Shown: positions 30,958 to 42,196, counted from the first letter of the stretch. The stretch: 64,000 bases of DNA from Bacteroidales bacterium (GCA_017428035.1 JAFRRR010000061.1:1-64000); one strand, 5' to 3'. Program-made: numbers and translations. Notes: generated by a model not told the origin, from the sequence alone.

Positions 30958-33486
30958 TTATTCATTTGTTTCTTCTGCTGCCTCGCCCTCTGCCTTGGGA
31001 GTCTCTTCTTCGCTGCGCGGCACTACGCACACCGCAGCTATGGAATCGCCTTCGCGAAGGTTGATGAGCTTGACACCCTGTGTGGCGCGACCCATAACCC
31101 TGAGACTTGCAACCGCCATACGGATGGTGATGCCGCTGCGGTTGATGATCATAAGGTCATTGTCGTCCGTTACGTCCTTAATAGCAATAAGCGCGCCAGT
31201 CTTTTCTGTGATGTTGATGGTCTTGACGCCCTTGCTGCCGCGGTTGGTGATGCGGTATTCCATAACGTCGCTGCGCTTGCCGAAACCGTTCTCGCTTACC
31301 ACGAGGATCTGCGGACGCTGCTCTTCGGGCAGTGCGGAATCCACGCAAACCATACCCACAACCTCGTTGTCGGAGCCCTCTTCGCCTATGTCCATACCGC
31401 GGACACCAATGCTGGTGCGGCCCACGGCGCGGGCCTTGCTCTCGTGGAAGGTGCACAGGCGGCCCTCACGGCTGGCCAGGGAGATGAAGTTGTTGCCGTC
31501 GGTGAGCTTGGCCTCCAGCAGTTCGTCACCCTCGCGTATCACAATGGCGTTGACGCCTTTGCTGCGCACGTGCGAGTATTCTTTGAGCGAGGTCTTCTTG
31601 AAGGTACCCTTCTTGGTGACCATCACTACGTAGTGGTTCTCTACAAAGTCGGCGTCGGAGAGGTTCTTGACATTGATATATGCCTTCACGCTGTCGCCCT
31701 GCTCTATGTTGAGCAGATTCTGGATGGCGCGGCCCTTGGAGGCCTTCACGCCCTCGGGAATCTCGTAGGTCTTGAGCCAGTAGCAGCGGCCCATTGCTGT
31801 GAAGAACATCATAGTGCTGTGGTTGTTGGCCACATAGATGTGCTCTATGAAATCTTCTTCGCGGGTGGTGCTGCCCTTGCTGCCCACGCCGCCGCGCGCC
31901 TGGGTGCGGTATTCGGTGAGCGGGGTGCGCTTGATGTAGCCCAGGTGGGATATGGTGATGACCACGTCTTCGTTGGCGTAGAAATCTTCGGGGTTGATGT
32001 CGTCTGCGGTGGGAGCAATCTCGGTGCGGCGCTCGTCGCCGTACTTGTCAATGAGCTCGTGCATCTCGTCTTTGATGACGGCCAGCTGCAGCTTTTCGTC
32101 TGCAAGCACCTCGCGCAGATGGTGGATCAGCTTCTCCAGGTCGTCGTACTCTGCCTGGAGCTTGTCGCGCTCCAGACCGGTGAGCTGACGGAGACGCATC
32201 TCCACAATGGCGTCGGCCTGCGGTTGGGTGAAGCCGAACTTGGTCATAAGGCCGTCACGGGCTTCCTGCACCGTCTTGGACCCGCGGATGTGCTCTATGA
32301 TAAGATCTATGATGTCCAGCGCCTTGAGCAGACCCTCCAGTATATGGGCGCGCTTTTCGGCCTTGTCCAGGTCGAATTTGGCACGGCGCACAACCACTTC
32401 GTGGCGATGGCGCACGAAATAGTGGATGAGGTCCTTGAGACCCAGCAGGCGGGGCTTGCCGTCTACCAGGGCTATGTTGTTGATAGAGAAGCTGGACTGA
32501 ACCGGAGTGTACTTGTAGAGGTTGCTGAGCACCACGTTGCTGGAGGCGCCCATCTTGAGCTTGATAACCACGCGCATACCCTTGCGGTCGCTCTCGTCGT
32601 TTATATAGGCGATGCCCTCTATCTTCTTGTTCTCTACCAGCTCGGCTATTTTCTCTATCATCTCGCGCTTGTTCACCTGATAGGGAATCTCGCTGATGAC
32701 TATGGTCTCGCGGCCGCTGTCGGAAACCTCGATTTCTGTTTTGGAGCGGATCACAATGCGTCCGCGGCCCGTCTCAAAGGCATCTTTGATGCCCTGCAGG
32801 CCCTGGATAATGCCACCGGTGGGGAAATCGGGGCCCTTGATGTGCTCCATCAGCTCCTCTACCGTGATTTCTGGATTATCGATATAGGCGCACACTGCGT
32901 TGCACACCTCGGTGATGTTGTGGGGAGCCATATTGGTGGCCATACCCACGGCGATACCGTTGCTGCCGTTGAGCAGCAGCACCGGAGCCTTGGCGGGCAG
33001 CACTACCGGCTCGGGCAGCGACTCGTCAAAGTTGGGCCTGAAATCCACTGTATTCTTGTCCAGATCGGCAAGGATATCCTCTGCCAGGCGCTCCAGCTTG
33101 GCCTCGGTATAACGCATTGCGGCGGGAGAGTCGCCGTCTATGCTGCCAAAGTTGCCCTGGCCGAACACCAGCGGGTAGCGCATGCTCCAGGGCTGCGCCA
33201 GACGCACCATTGCGTCGTATACGCTGCTGTCGCCGTGGGGGTGGTACTTACCAAGCACGTCACCCACGATACGGGCAGATTTTTTGGTTCCGCCGCTGTA
33301 GCCCACGCCCAGGCCGTCCATACCGAACAGCACGCGGCGGTGCACCGGTTTCATACCGTCCCTGACATCGGGAAGCGCACGGGAAACAATCACCGACATA
33401 GAATAATCTATGTAGGAGCTCTTCATCTCGCTCTCTATGTTTACAGGAATTATCCGTTCCTGAATTTCGTCCAATTCTTCGTCCAT
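30958..33486 (-). CDS. gyrA: DNA gyrase subunit A
   Basis: An 842-aa type II topoisomerase subunit that cuts and rejoins DNA to add negative supercoils with GyrB. The active-site Tyr is Tyr126 in [10 protein letters not shown]. In the quinolone region, [13 protein letters not shown] keeps Ser87 and Asp91 (E. coli Ser83 and Asp87), so the common resistance changes are absent. The GyrA-box QARGGVG, which wraps DNA, is seen near 520. The C-terminal tail is acidic. gyrB is not adjacent. Confidence 0.97.
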   Translation of the reverse strand: MDEELDEIQERIIPVNIESEMKSSYIDYSMSVIVSRALPDVRDGMKPVHRRVLFGMDGLGVGYSGGTKKSARIVGDVLGKYHPHGDSSVYDAMVRLAQPWSMRYPLVFGQGNFGSIDGDSPAAMRYTEAKLERLAEDILADLDKNTVDFRPNFDESLPEPVVLPAKAPVLLLNGSNGIAVGMATNMAPHNITEVCNAVCAYIDNPEITVEELMEHIKGPDFPTGGIIQGLQGIKDAFETGRGRIVIRSKTEIEVSDSGRETIVISEIPYQVNKREMIEKIAELVENKKIEGIAYINDESDRKGMRVVIKLKMGASSNVVLSNLYKYTPVQSSFSINNIALVDGKPRLLGLKDLIHYFVRHRHEVVVRRAKFDLDKAEKRAHILEGLLKALDIIDLIIEHIRGSKTVQEARDGLMTKFGFTQPQADAIVEMRLRQLTGLERDKLQAEYDDLEKLIHHLREVLADEKLQLAVIKDEMHELIDKYGDERRTEIAPTADDINPEDFYANEDVVITISHLGYIKRTPLTEYRTQARGGVGSKGSTTREEDFIEHIYVANNHSTMMFFTAMGRCYWLKTYEIPEGVKASKGRAIQNLLNIEQGDSVKAYINVKNLSDADFVENHYVVMVTKKGTFKKTSLKEYSHVRSKGVNAIVIREGDELLEAKLTDGNNFISLASREGRLCTFHESKARAVGRTSIGVRGMDIGEEGSDNEVVGMVCVDSALPEEQRPQILVVSENGFGKRSDVMEYRITNRGSKGVKTINITEKTGALIAIKDVTDDNDLMIINRSGITIRMAVASLRVMGRATQGVKLINLREGDSIAAVCVVPRSEEETPKAEGEAAEETNE

Positions 33487-33519
33487 TTACTACTAAAAAT
33501 TATGTGTCTTTTAAGCGTG

Positions 33520-33550
33520 TAAAAATAGTGATTTTTTCAGAGTTGGCAAA
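33520..33550 (-). promoter_or_regulatory. gyrA promoter
   Basis: On the minus strand TTTG (33550-33547), 19-nt spacer, TATTTTTA (33527-33520). It lies back to back with the tamB promoter, 15 bp away. Confidence 0.7.
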
Positions 33551-33564
33551 ATGAAAATAACGTC

Positions 33565-33595
33565 TTTGAATATTTATCCGCATTCATTATTTTTG
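33565..33595 (+). promoter_or_regulatory. tamB promoter
   Basis: TTTG 33565-33568, 19-nt spacer, TATTTTTG 33588-33595. Transcription would start near 33601, 19 nt before the ATG. Confidence 0.75.
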
Positions 33596-33619
33596 TAGGT
33601 TAAAAGTAATGTGCACCAG

Positions 33620-36600
33620 ATGAAACGATGGCTCAAAGTATTGCTGGCACTGGCCGCCGCTGTAGTGGCGGTAGCCACCGGCGCCGTCGTTGCCCTGCAG
33701 GTGCCGGCGGTGCAGAAAGCCATCTGCGACAAGGTCACCAAATCGGTCAGCGAAAAGACCGGCCTTGACCTTCAGGTGGGCGACATCCACTTTGCCCTTT
33801 TCGACAGGGTGATTCTGGACGACGTGGTTCTGGCAAACGGCAAGGATACGATTCTGGTATGCAACAAAGCCTCGGCGGCGGTGTCTCCCCTGAAACTGCT
33901 CAAGGGCGACATAAAGATAAACCGCGTGAACCTGGACGGCGGGCGCCTGTACCCTTCCAACTTTCCCAAGGCGGTGAAAGATGCCACAGAGAAGGATGAC
34001 CCCGGCGGCGAAGACAAGCCGTTCTCGCTGCCCAAGGTGAATGCTTCTGTGGGGCACATTGTGCTTAACGATTTCAAGGTTGTGAACTACAACCCCGGCG
34101 GCAAGCACGTGAACCGCAGCCAGGATCCGCGCCAGGTCGATTTCAACGACCTGAACGTGACCGACCTGCACGTGGACATCAAGGATGTGAAATACGACGG
34201 ATATACAGCCTCGCTCAAGCTCAACGACATCTCTTTCAAAGAGCAGAACAGCGGCTTCGCGCTGGACAAACTCTCCCTGAAGGCCGACTATGACTCCACC
34301 GGGCTGCACATTGCCGATTTCAAGTTCAAGGACAAGTATTCCGACCTGTCGCTGCCGGAGGCCAACCTCAACTTCAAGGATTTCAAAGATTTTGAGCATT
34401 TCCAGGACAGCGTGTCGTTCGACGCATCCATCAAGAATTCCAAACTGGATTTGAGAAGCATCCAGGCTTTGGCCGAAAAAACCTCTTTCCTGGAGCTTAA
34501 GCTTTTGATAGACGGCAAGGTAGAGGGCAAGCTCTCTGACCTTCGCACCGAGTCGCTCAAGGTGTGGTCGGGCACCAAAGAGACCTTCCTGGACCTTTCG
34601 GCCCACCTGAGCGGCCTGCCCGATGCCACCCACACTATGGCCTCCATCAAGGTCAACCGCAGCTACACCAACACCAAGGATATTGCAGAAATAGTATATC
34701 AGTGCACCGGCAACAAGGCCAGCTTTGACAAGAAATCCATTTCCCATCTGGCTCCGGGAGAGCAGCTCTCCTTCACCGGTTCCCTGAACGGTTTCTTCGA
34801 AGATTTTGTGGTGTACGGCGCCGTGAAGAGCAATCTTGGCGGGTGCAACGTGGACCTTATGTGCCGCTCCGACGGCACCAAGGCATACGAGGTGCTGGGT
34901 TATGCAGATCTCAACGAGTTTGACCTGGGGCGGTTCCTTCAGGTGGACGGCCTGGGCAAGGCCACCTGCCACGCTTCTGCCTCGGGCATCTTTGCCGCGA
35001 ACCCTAAGGACACCGAATACTATATCGACGAAATCAACATTCCCAAGTTCGAGTTCAACGGCTACTCCTACAGCAACATCTCCGGCAACGGCAACTGGCG
35101 CCAGAACGAGTTTGAGGGGCGCATTGTGAGCGCCGACCCCAACCTGAAGTTTATGCTGCAGGGCATCCTTGCCCCCAGCAGCTCCGGCAGCAGCCTGTAT
35201 CATATGAAACTTTCGCTGGGTCACGCCGACCTGGCGGCGCTGGGCTTTGACAAGCGCGAAATATCCAACATAAGGCTCAATGCAGAGGCCGATGTGACCC
35301 AGACTCCAGACGGCCGCATTATGGGCAAGGTGGACCTGAAGGACATCCAGTGCAAGAGCGCCGACGGCACCTTTGACCTGGACGACATAGAGGTCATCTC
35401 GCTGAACGGCAAAGAGCGCTATATGCTGGGCGTGAACAGCGGAATGGTCACCGCAAGGTACCGCGGGGACGTGTTTGTCACCGACATCATCCCGCAGCTG
35501 GAAGGTATGGTGATGCTGGGCAAGCTGGACAATCTGGCCAAACGTATGAAAAAGATGCCGGTGCCCTGCACCGACAAGTTTGATCTGTCTGTCACCACCG
35601 GCGACCTCAAGGGCCTTCTGGGCTATCTGGCGCCCGGCGTACATATAGAGAACGGCACCTCCGTTTCGGTCAAGTCCAAGGGCGACAGCACCGGAGTTGT
35701 AAGCTTGAAGTCTCCCCTGCTGGCACTGAACAATATTTTTGTGCAGGACCTCAGCGGCAAGTTCGATTTCCAGAAGACATCTTCCAGCGGCAAGCTCTCC
35801 ACCCAGATGATCCGCATAGGGGATGTCAGCCTGGCCGACGGTGTGCTCAAGGCCGACTGCGCCGGCAACAGCGCCCTGGCCGATTTCTCTTACTGCAACG
35901 ACCCCGACTCCCTGGACTCCGGTCACCTGAAGGCAATGTTCTCTTTCCCCAACCTGAAGGAGGGCAACCAGAAGATGCTGGTGCACCTGGGACACTCTTA
36001 TGTGCGGCTGGGCGGAGACCAGTGGAACATTGACCCCTCCAGCGTCTATTATGCCGACAAGCATATCACCATCAACGACTTCAATCTGTACAACAAAGAC
36101 CAGGGCCTGGGCATCAACGGCATCCTGTCGGGCAGCAGCGCCGACACCTGCTCTTTCGATATCCGCAACCTGGATCTTGCCCTGGCCAACCTGCTGATGA
36201 AGGAGCCGCTGAACATAAGCGGAACCCTCACCGGCGACGGCAAGGTGATAGGTGTATTCTCGCACCCCGAGATTTTTGGCGACGTGGCGGTGGATTCCCT
36301 CTCGCTGGCCGGGCAGATGATTGGCCGCATAGAGGCCCACACCAACTACGACGACACCCTGCACCGCGTGAACCTGAACGCCAGGAACATACTTAACGGC
36401 GAGCAGGTGCTCACCGCCGCCGGCCACTACGATTCCGCCAAGGAGACCATCAACGCCACCGTGAGCGCCAAGCGTTTCAATGTGGGCGTGGTGGAACCGT
36501 TCCTCACCGGCCTTGCCTCGGACGTTAGCGGCACCCTCACCGCAGATGCCCTTATCACCGGCAAGCTGAATGCGCCCGACATCACCGTGAAGGGCGGCCG

Positions 36601-38101
36601 GCTGGAGAAGTTCTGCGCCAAGCTGGATTACACACAGGTTCCCTATACCCTGGACGGCTTCGTGGATGTGAACAGCAAAGCCATAACCCTGCGCGATTTC
36701 AACATCAAGGATCAGGAGAAAGGCACCGGCACCCTGAGCGGCGTGATTACCCACGACCATTTCAAGGACTTCAACCTGGGGCTGAACATCAGGGCCAACA
36801 ACATTCTTGGGTTCGACACCTCTTTCAACGACAACGAGACGTTCTACGGCAAGGCATATGCCTCGGGCACCGTGGGCATCAGCGGCCCCATAAACGCCCT
36901 GGCCCTGAACATAGACGTGGCCACACGGCCCGTGTCGGTGGTGAATATCCCCATCCGCTCTGCCAGCACGTCGCAGTCGTCCATCCTCACTTTTGTGGAC
37001 CATCGCCCGTCTGTAAGGCTCTCTACCATAGACTCCCTGATAAATCTTGGCCGCGTGAAAGAGAAGGCAGAAGAGAGGGCCTCCGGAGGCGGTCTGAACG
37101 TGTTTGCCCGCGTCCGGGCCAACGAAAACGCCAAGCTTAACCTGGAGCTTGACAGCGACGCCGGCGACGCCCTGCGCGTGAGCGGCAACGGTATAGTGGA
37201 CATCAGCGTTAAGGACGGTGAGTTCAACATCACCGGCGACTACACCGTGAGCGAGGGCCAGTACGCCCTGGCAATGCTGGGTCTTGTGAACCGCGAGTTC
37301 ACCCTGGATCCCGGCAGCACCATCCACTTCAACGGCGACATTATGCAGTCGGAGCTCAATATGACCGCATCTTACAAGACCAAGGCTTCCATATCGCCGC
37401 TGATGGCGGCCGGGAGCGAGAATTCGGTGCGCAGGCCCGTGAACTGCAACATAAAAATCACCGACAAGCTCACCAACCCCAGCCTGGGCTTCGACATCAA
37501 GATAGACGACCTGGACCCTACCATACAGGCACTGATAGAGGGCACCCTGAACACAGAGGAGAAGCGTATGCGTCAATTCCTGGCGCTGATTCTTTCGGGC
37601 TCGTTTATTCCCGACGAGCAGAGCGGCATTGTGAACAACACCTCCGTGTCTTATTTCAACGCCACCGAGATTATGAGCACGCAGCTGAACAACATTCTCC
37701 AGCAGCTGGGCATTCCCATTGACTTCGGCTTCAACTATCAGCCCACCGACACGGGGCAGGATCTGTTTGACGTGGCCATTTCCACACAGTTGCTCAACAA
37801 CCGCATCAGCGTGAACGGCAACATAGGCAACCGCCGCTATATGACCAGCAACCGCGACGATATCGTGGGTGACATTGATGTGGAAGTCAAGCTGGACCGC
37901 CGCGGCAAGACCCGCCTGAAACTGTTCTCCCACTCTGCCGACGAATACAGCAACTATCTGGACCAGACCCAGCGCAACGGCGTCGGCGTCTCCTATAAAG
38001 AGGAGTTTGACTCGTTTGGCGACCTCTTCAAGAAGAAACCCCGCAAAAAAAGAGATGCCCCCGTTGAAGAGACATCTCCTGTAACTCCTGCTGCGGAATA
38101 A
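33620..38101 (+). CDS. tamB: TamB-family translocation and assembly protein
   Basis: A 1493-aa protein with an N-terminal membrane anchor (KVLLALAAAVVAVATGAVVA), a very long beta-rich middle of repeated strands as in AsmA/TamB lipid- or protein-transfer tubes, and the conserved TamB C-terminal domain (LALILSGSFIPDEQSG near the end; ISTQLLNNRISVNGNIG). It spans the periplasm and helps outer-membrane assembly or phospholipid transport. ATG 33620 is chosen over the GTG at 33611. The last codons contain the terminator of the convergent rho gene. Confidence 0.9.
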   Translation: MKRWLKVLLALAAAVVAVATGAVVALQVPAVQKAICDKVTKSVSEKTGLDLQVGDIHFALFDRVILDDVVLANGKDTILVCNKASAAVSPLKLLKGDIKINRVNLDGGRLYPSNFPKAVKDATEKDDPGGEDKPFSLPKVNASVGHIVLNDFKVVNYNPGGKHVNRSQDPRQVDFNDLNVTDLHVDIKDVKYDGYTASLKLNDISFKEQNSGFALDKLSLKADYDSTGLHIADFKFKDKYSDLSLPEANLNFKDFKDFEHFQDSVSFDASIKNSKLDLRSIQALAEKTSFLELKLLIDGKVEGKLSDLRTESLKVWSGTKETFLDLSAHLSGLPDATHTMASIKVNRSYTNTKDIAEIVYQCTGNKASFDKKSISHLAPGEQLSFTGSLNGFFEDFVVYGAVKSNLGGCNVDLMCRSDGTKAYEVLGYADLNEFDLGRFLQVDGLGKATCHASASGIFAANPKDTEYYIDEINIPKFEFNGYSYSNISGNGNWRQNEFEGRIVSADPNLKFMLQGILAPSSSGSSLYHMKLSLGHADLAALGFDKREISNIRLNAEADVTQTPDGRIMGKVDLKDIQCKSADGTFDLDDIEVISLNGKERYMLGVNSGMVTARYRGDVFVTDIIPQLEGMVMLGKLDNLAKRMKKMPVPCTDKFDLSVTTGDLKGLLGYLAPGVHIENGTSVSVKSKGDSTGVVSLKSPLLALNNIFVQDLSGKFDFQKTSSSGKLSTQMIRIGDVSLADGVLKADCAGNSALADFSYCNDPDSLDSGHLKAMFSFPNLKEGNQKMLVHLGHSYVRLGGDQWNIDPSSVYYADKHITINDFNLYNKDQGLGINGILSGSSADTCSFDIRNLDLALANLLMKEPLNISGTLTGDGKVIGVFSHPEIFGDVAVDSLSLAGQMIGRIEAHTNYDDTLHRVNLNARNILNGEQVLTAAGHYDSAKETINATVSAKRFNVGVVEPFLTGLASDVSGTLTADALITGKLNAPDITVKGGRLEKFCAKLDYTQVPYTLDGFVDVNSKAITLRDFNIKDQEKGTGTLSGVITHDHFKDFNLGLNIRANNILGFDTSFNDNETFYGKAYASGTVGISGPINALALNIDVATRPVSVVNIPIRSASTSQSSILTFVDHRPSVRLSTIDSLINLGRVKEKAEERASGGGLNVFARVRANENAKLNLELDSDAGDALRVSGNGIVDISVKDGEFNITGDYTVSEGQYALAMLGLVNREFTLDPGSTIHFNGDIMQSELNMTASYKTKASISPLMAAGSENSVRRPVNCNIKITDKLTNPSLGFDIKIDDLDPTIQALIEGTLNTEEKRMRQFLALILSGSFIPDEQSGIVNNTSVSYFNATEIMSTQLNNILQQLGIPIDFGFNYQPTDTGQDLFDVAISTQLLNNRISVNGNIGNRRYMTSNRDDIVGDIDVEVKLDRRGKTRLKLFSHSADEYSNYLDQTQRNGVGVSYKEEFDSFGDLFKKKPRKKRDAPVEETSPVTPAAE
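38045..38078 (-). terminator. rho terminator inside the tamB 3' end
   Basis: On the minus strand GAGATG ... CATCTC, then a run of seven T. It sits in coding sequence of the convergent tamB, so this stretch serves both genes. Confidence 0.65.
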
Positions 38102-38103
38102 CC

Positions 38104-39915
38104 TTAGCTGATGGTATCCTGCTGCATTGTGTAGAGGAACTCCTCGTTGTCGCGGGTGCGCTCCAGACGGGTGAGCATAAACTCCATAGCCTCCACTGAA
38201 TTCATATCGGAGAGATACTTGCGAAGTATCCAGATTCTGTTGATGTGCTCCGGATTGTAGAGCAAATCGTCGCGGCGGGTGCTGGACAGGGTGACGTCCA
38301 CTGCCGGGAAGATACGCTTGTTGCTGAGCTTGCGGTCAAGCTGCAGCTCCAGGTTGCCGGTACCCTTGAATTCCTCGAAAATCACGTCGTCCATCTTGGA
38401 GCCGGTCTCGGTGAGGGCGGTGGCAAGAATGGTGAGGGAGCCGCCGTTTTCTATGTTGCGGGCTGCGCCAAAGAAGCGTTTGGGTTTGTGCAGGGCGTTG
38501 GCGTCCACACCGCCCGAGAGCACCTTGCCGCTGGCGGGCTGAACGGTGTTGTAGGCACGTGCCAGACGGGTTATGGAGTCCAGCAGTATCACTACGTCGT
38601 GGCCGCACTCTACCAGACGTTTTGCCTTTTCAAGCACTATATTGGCCACTTTTACGTGGTGCTCTGCAGGTTCGTCGAACGTAGAGGCAATGACCTCGGC
38701 CTTTACGCTGCGCTGCATATCGGTAACCTCCTCCGGGCGTTCGTCAATCAGCAGCACCATCATAAACACTTCGGGATGGTTGTCTGCAATGGCGTTGGCA
38801 ATGTCTTTCAGCAGCACTGTCTTACCGGTCTTGGGCTGAGCCACTATAAGGCCGCGCTGACCCTTGCCGATGGGGGTGAACATATCCACGATGCGCACCG
38901 AGAGGTTGCTGTTGTGGCCGTTGCCGGTCAGGTTGAACTTCTCGTCGGGGAAAAGCGGTGTCAGGAAATCGAACGGGACGCGGTCGCGGATGAATTCCGG
39001 GCTGCGGCCGTTTATGGTGTGGATCCTGACCAGAGGGAAATATTTGTCGCCTTCGCGCGGCGGGCGGATGTCACCTTTGATGGTGTCGCCTGGCTTCAGG
39101 GCATAGCTCTTTATCTGCGACTGCGACACGTAGATATCGTCGGGAGAGTTCAGGTAGTTGTAGTCAGAAGAGCGCAGGAAGCCGTAGCCGTCGGGCATAA
39201 TCTCCAGCACGCCGCTGGCCTGCACCACGCCGTCATATTCAATGCGGGGGCGCTGGGGCTGCTGGTTGTTCTGCTGGTTATTATTCTGCTGATTGTTCTG
39301 CTGAGGCCTCTGGGGCTGCTGCTGATTCTGATTTTGATTTTGATTCTGATTCTGATTCTGGGGCTGCTGGGGAGCCTGCTGGCTGTTCTGCTGGGACGCC
39401 GCCGGCCTTTCGGCGCTCTGGGCGTTCTGTACAGGTGCGCTCTGCTGCTCTGCAGCGCCCTGACGCATACGGGGACGCAGCTGGCGCTTGGGCTGAGGTT
39501 GTTCTGCAGCGGGAGCCGGTGCAGGTGCAGGTGCAGGTGCCGCCTCGGCCTGGGGAGCCTCGGGGTCAACCTTGACCGCCTTGGAGCGGCTAACGCGCTT
39601 GCGGGCGGGCTTTTCTTCTGCAACGGGAGCCTCTGCCGGAGCGGGTGCGGCCGCCGCCGCAGCCTCTGCCTTGGGCTTGCGGCCGGGCTTCTTCTTAGCA
39701 GTCTCGGCCGGCTCGGCAGCCGCCTCTTTCTTGGGACGGCCCTTGGCGCGGGTTGTTTTCTTTATAGGTTCGCTGCTCTGGATAGCCTGTTCGTCCAGAA
39801 TGGCGTATACCAGGTCTTTTTCTGCGATAGATTCGGGTTTCTTGATTTTCAGTTCCTTGGCAATCTCTATCAGTTCTTCCCTACTCTTGCCATTGAGTTG
39901 AATTATGTCGTACAT
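38104..39915 (-). CDS. rho: Transcription termination factor Rho with large N-terminal insertion
   Basis: A 603-aa protein. The N-terminal Rho_N helix-extension ([17 protein letters not shown]) is followed by about 190 residues of low complexity: Lys/Ala/Pro-rich, then a Q/N-rich tract (about 165-222). The RNA-binding cold-shock domain follows ([15 protein letters not shown]), then the ATPase: AQPKTGKT (Walker A), [12 protein letters not shown], and the Q loop. E. coli Rho is 419 aa. Such insertions are known in Bacteroidota Rho and can promote phase separation. The DNA under the tract is a hexamer repeat. Confidence 0.95.
   Translation of the reverse strand: MYDIIQLNGKSREELIEIAKELKIKKPESIAEKDLVYAILDEQAIQSSEPIKKTTRAKGRPKKEAAAEPAETAKKKPGRKPKAEAAAAAAPAPAEAPVAEEKPARKRVSRSKAVKVDPEAPQAEAAPAPAPAPAPAAEQPQPKRQLRPRMRQGAAEQQSAPVQNAQSAERPAASQQNSQQAPQQPQNQNQNQNQNQNQQQPQRPQQNNQQNNNQQNNQQPQRPRIEYDGVVQASGVLEIMPDGYGFLRSSDYNYLNSPDDIYVSQSQIKSYALKPGDTIKGDIRPPREGDKYFPLVRIHTINGRSPEFIRDRVPFDFLTPLFPDEKFNLTGNGHNSNLSVRIVDMFTPIGKGQRGLIVAQPKTGKTVLLKDIANAIADNHPEVFMMVLLIDERPEEVTDMQRSVKAEVIASTFDEPAEHHVKVANIVLEKAKRLVECGHDVVILLDSITRLARAYNTVQPASGKVLSGGVDANALHKPKRFFGAARNIENGGSLTILATALTETGSKMDDVIFEEFKGTGNLELQLDRKLSNKRIFPAVDVTLSSTRRDDLLYNPEHINRIWILRKYLSDMNSVEAMEFMLTRLERTRDNEEFLYTMQQDTIS
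39322..39360. repeat. Hexanucleotide repeat in rho
   Basis: About six tandem copies of GATTCT/GATTTT encoding alternating Gln-Asn. A change in copy number would add or remove residues in pairs without shifting the frame. Confidence 0.8.
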
Positions 39916-39975
39916 AAATATAAATTAGATGATTTGCGGGTAGGCAGAGAGCCTGCTTCCCCGTTAAAGGATGCA

Positions 39976-39983
39976 CAAATATA
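39976..39983 (-). promoter_or_regulatory. -7 box of rho
   Basis: On the minus strand TATATTTG, with TTG 19 nt upstream. The leader is about 54 nt and contains a small hairpin (AGGC-TCTCT-GCCT), so leader-based autocontrol of rho is possible. Confidence 0.6.
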
Positions 39984-40011
39984 GCACGAAATAGCTTACA
40001 AACAATAGTTA

Positions 40012-40812
40012 CTATTCAAAAATGTTTGCCATCTGCTGCCTCAGGCTGCCCGCAGCAGAAGCTGCGGCTCCGGCAAAATCGCTGCCCGAAGAGGCATATA
40101 TGATGCCTCTGGAAGAGTTTATCAGCAGGCCGCATTTGGAATTGAGGCCGTGCTTTGCCACTTCTGCCACGCTGCCTCCCTGGGCTCCTACGCCCGGCAC
40201 CAGCAAGAAATGGTCGGGACATATCTCACGGATTCCGGCCAGCATCTCGGGTCTGGTGGCGCCCGCCACAAACATCATATTATCGGGGGTGCCCCACTCC
40301 ATAGCGGTTCCGATGACTTTCTTGTACAGGTCCCCGTCCAGCTCGAAATCGGCCGCAGAGGCATTGGATGTAAGCCCCAGCACCACGGCCCACTTGCCCT
40401 TGTATTCAAGGAACGGGGCTATGCTGTCACGGCCCATATAGGGGGCCAGGGTCACCGCGTCGCAGGGCATATTGTCAAAGAAGGCCTTGGCATAGCGGGC
40501 GGCGGTGTTGCCAATGTCGCCGCGCTTGGCGTCGGCTATGACCATAATCTCGGGATAATGCTCTTTTATGTAGCCGACGGTCATTTCCAGCTGCTGCCAG
40601 CCCCAGGCACCGTAGCACTCGTAGAATGCGGTGTTGGGCTTGTAGCATACGGCACAGTCGGCGGTGGCATCTATGATTTCGCGGTTGAAAATGAACAGCG
40701 GATACTGCTCGCCGTCCAGCGTCGCGGGGAGTTTTTCCAGCACGGTGTCCAGCCCCACGCACAGGCAGCTGCGCTTGGCCTTTATCTGCTCGTAAAGTTG
40801 ATTAGCGGTCAT
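40012..40812 (-). CDS. pyrF: Orotidine 5'-phosphate decarboxylase
   Basis: A 266-aa enzyme making UMP from OMP in pyrimidine synthesis. CVGLDTVLEKLP at the N-terminus and the catalytic ADAKRGDIGNTA mark it as the longer type-2 form. Its start overlaps the end of the M20 peptidase gene by 11 bp, so the two are translated together. Confidence 0.94.
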   Translation of the reverse strand: MTANQLYEQIKAKRSCLCVGLDTVLEKLPATLDGEQYPLFIFNREIIDATADCAVCYKPNTAFYECYGAWGWQQLEMTVGYIKEHYPEIMVIADAKRGDIGNTAARYAKAFFDNMPCDAVTLAPYMGRDSIAPFLEYKGKWAVVLGLTSNASAADFELDGDLYKKVIGTAMEWGTPDNMMFVAGATRPEMLAGIREICPDHFLLVPGVGAQGGSVAEVAKHGLNSKCGLLINSSRGIIYASSGSDFAGAAASAAGSLRQQMANIFE

Positions 40813-42154
40813 AATATTTATAGAATAGCGCTATGGATTCCATCCCCTTGAAAAGCTGGTCCAGCAGGTAGCTCTCGTTGGGAGAGTGTATGAAGTCGCG
40901 CTCCAGGCCAAAGCCCATAAGCAGAGGGTCTGCGCCAAGCAGTTGCTGCATCTCGGCCAGGATGCCGATGCTGCCGCCGCCGCGGGCCGGCACCGGCTCG
41001 GTGCCGTACACCTCGCCCATCGCTCTGGCCGCAGCCCTGTAGGCGGGAGAAGACACCGGAATCAGGAAGCCGTCGCAGCCGTGGTTTTCGTAGACCTCAA
41101 CGGTGACATCGCCGGGTGCGATGGCTTTGATATGCTTCCTGAACAGCTCCGCGATTTTGCCGCAGCGCTGGTTGGGGACCAGGCGCATAGAGACTTTGGC
41201 ACGGGCCTCCTTGGGGATGATGGTCTTGGAGCCTTCTGCGGTGAAGCCGCCCACTATGCCGTTCACGTCCAGGCACGGGCGGATGCTGCGCCGCTCCTGA
41301 GTGGTGTAGCCCTTCTCACCGCGCACGCCGCGCACGCCAATCTCGTGGGCGAATTCCTCTTCGTCAAACGGCGCCCTGGAGAGCATTTCCCGCTCTTCGG
41401 CAGAGAGTTCCACCACATCGTCGTAGAAGCCTTTTATGGTCACGCGGCCATCTTTGTCAATCAGCTGGCTGATGATGTCGCACAGCACGTTGGCAGGGTT
41501 GGCCACGGCGCCGCCGTAGTGGCCGGAATGGAGGTCGGCGGAGGGGCCTTTGACCACGATTTCCATATAGGCCAGGCCGCGCATTCCGCAATTGATGGAG
41601 GGGACTTTGGCCGATATCATAGTGGTGTCGGAAACCAGAATCACGTCGCAGGAGAGCATCTCCCTATTGTCCCTGACCCACGCGGGCAGAGAGGGTGAAC
41701 TTATCTCCTCTTCCCCTTCGAAAATGAATTTTATATTGTGGTTGAGTTGTCCGGTTTTCACCAGATACTCAAACGCCTTCAGGTGCATGAATATCTGCCC
41801 TTTGTCGTCATTGGCACCGCGCGCATATATGGCACCATTGCGGATTTCGGGCTCAAACGGGTCGCTTTTCCACTCGCCTATCGGGTCCACCGGCTGCACG
41901 TCGTAGTGGCCGTAGACCAGCACCGTGGGCCGCGCAGGGTCAATGATTTTCTGAGCGAACACCACCGGGTGGCCTTCGGTAGGATATACATTGGCACTGT
42001 CGGCTCCGGCCTCCATCAGAAGCTCTGTGAGACGGAAGGCGCAGCGCGACATATCCTCTGCGTGCTCCGGCTCGCTGCTCACCGACGGGATGCGCAGCAG
42101 AGAGAATAATTCATCGTAAAATCGGGACTCGTTTTGCTTAATATATTGATTCAT
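40802..42154 (-). CDS. M20-family metallopeptidase (dipeptidase-like)
   Basis: A 450-aa protein with the two-zinc M20 motifs: VYGHYDVQP (metal His and Asp), ARGANDDKGQ (bridging Asp), FEGEEEISS (catalytic Glu), and later DVILVSDTTM. The length and an insertion dimerisation domain fit the CNDP/PepV-like dipeptidases (cytosolic, cutting small peptides). Divergent from tig. Confidence 0.9.
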   Translation of the reverse strand: MNQYIKQNESRFYDELFSLLRIPSVSSEPEHAEDMSRCAFRLTELLMEAGADSANVYPTEGHPVVFAQKIIDPARPTVLVYGHYDVQPVDPIGEWKSDPFEPEIRNGAIYARGANDDKGQIFMHLKAFEYLVKTGQLNHNIKFIFEGEEEISSPSLPAWVRDNREMLSCDVILVSDTTMISAKVPSINCGMRGLAYMEIVVKGPSADLHSGHYGGAVANPANVLCDIISQLIDKDGRVTIKGFYDDVVELSAEEREMLSRAPFDEEEFAHEIGVRGVRGEKGYTTQERRSIRPCLDVNGIVGGFTAEGSKTIIPKEARAKVSMRLVPNQRCGKIAELFRKHIKAIAPGDVTVEVYENHGCDGFLIPVSSPAYRAAARAMGEVYGTEPVPARGGGSIGILAEMQQLLGADPLLMGFGLERDFIHSPNESYLLDQLFKGMESIALFYKYYDR

Positions 42155-42188
42155 ATATCGTATTTTTACAAAAATAGCTAATTTTTAC

Positions 42189-42196
42189 TAACTTTG
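42189..42196 (+). promoter_or_regulatory. -7 box of the tig-clpPX operon
   Basis: TAACTTTG, with an expected start near 42202, 34 nt before the trigger factor ATG. The -33 element is weak. Confidence 0.55.

Noticed and set aside
33228-33245. Quinolone resistance in gyrA
   Set aside because: Ser87 and Asp91 (E. coli Ser83 and Asp87) are unchanged.
31444-37933. Very long ORFs antisense to gyrA and tamB, and the similar one opposite rho
   Set aside because: They mirror the codon pattern of GC-rich real genes; the sense proteins are unmistakable and the antisense products match nothing.
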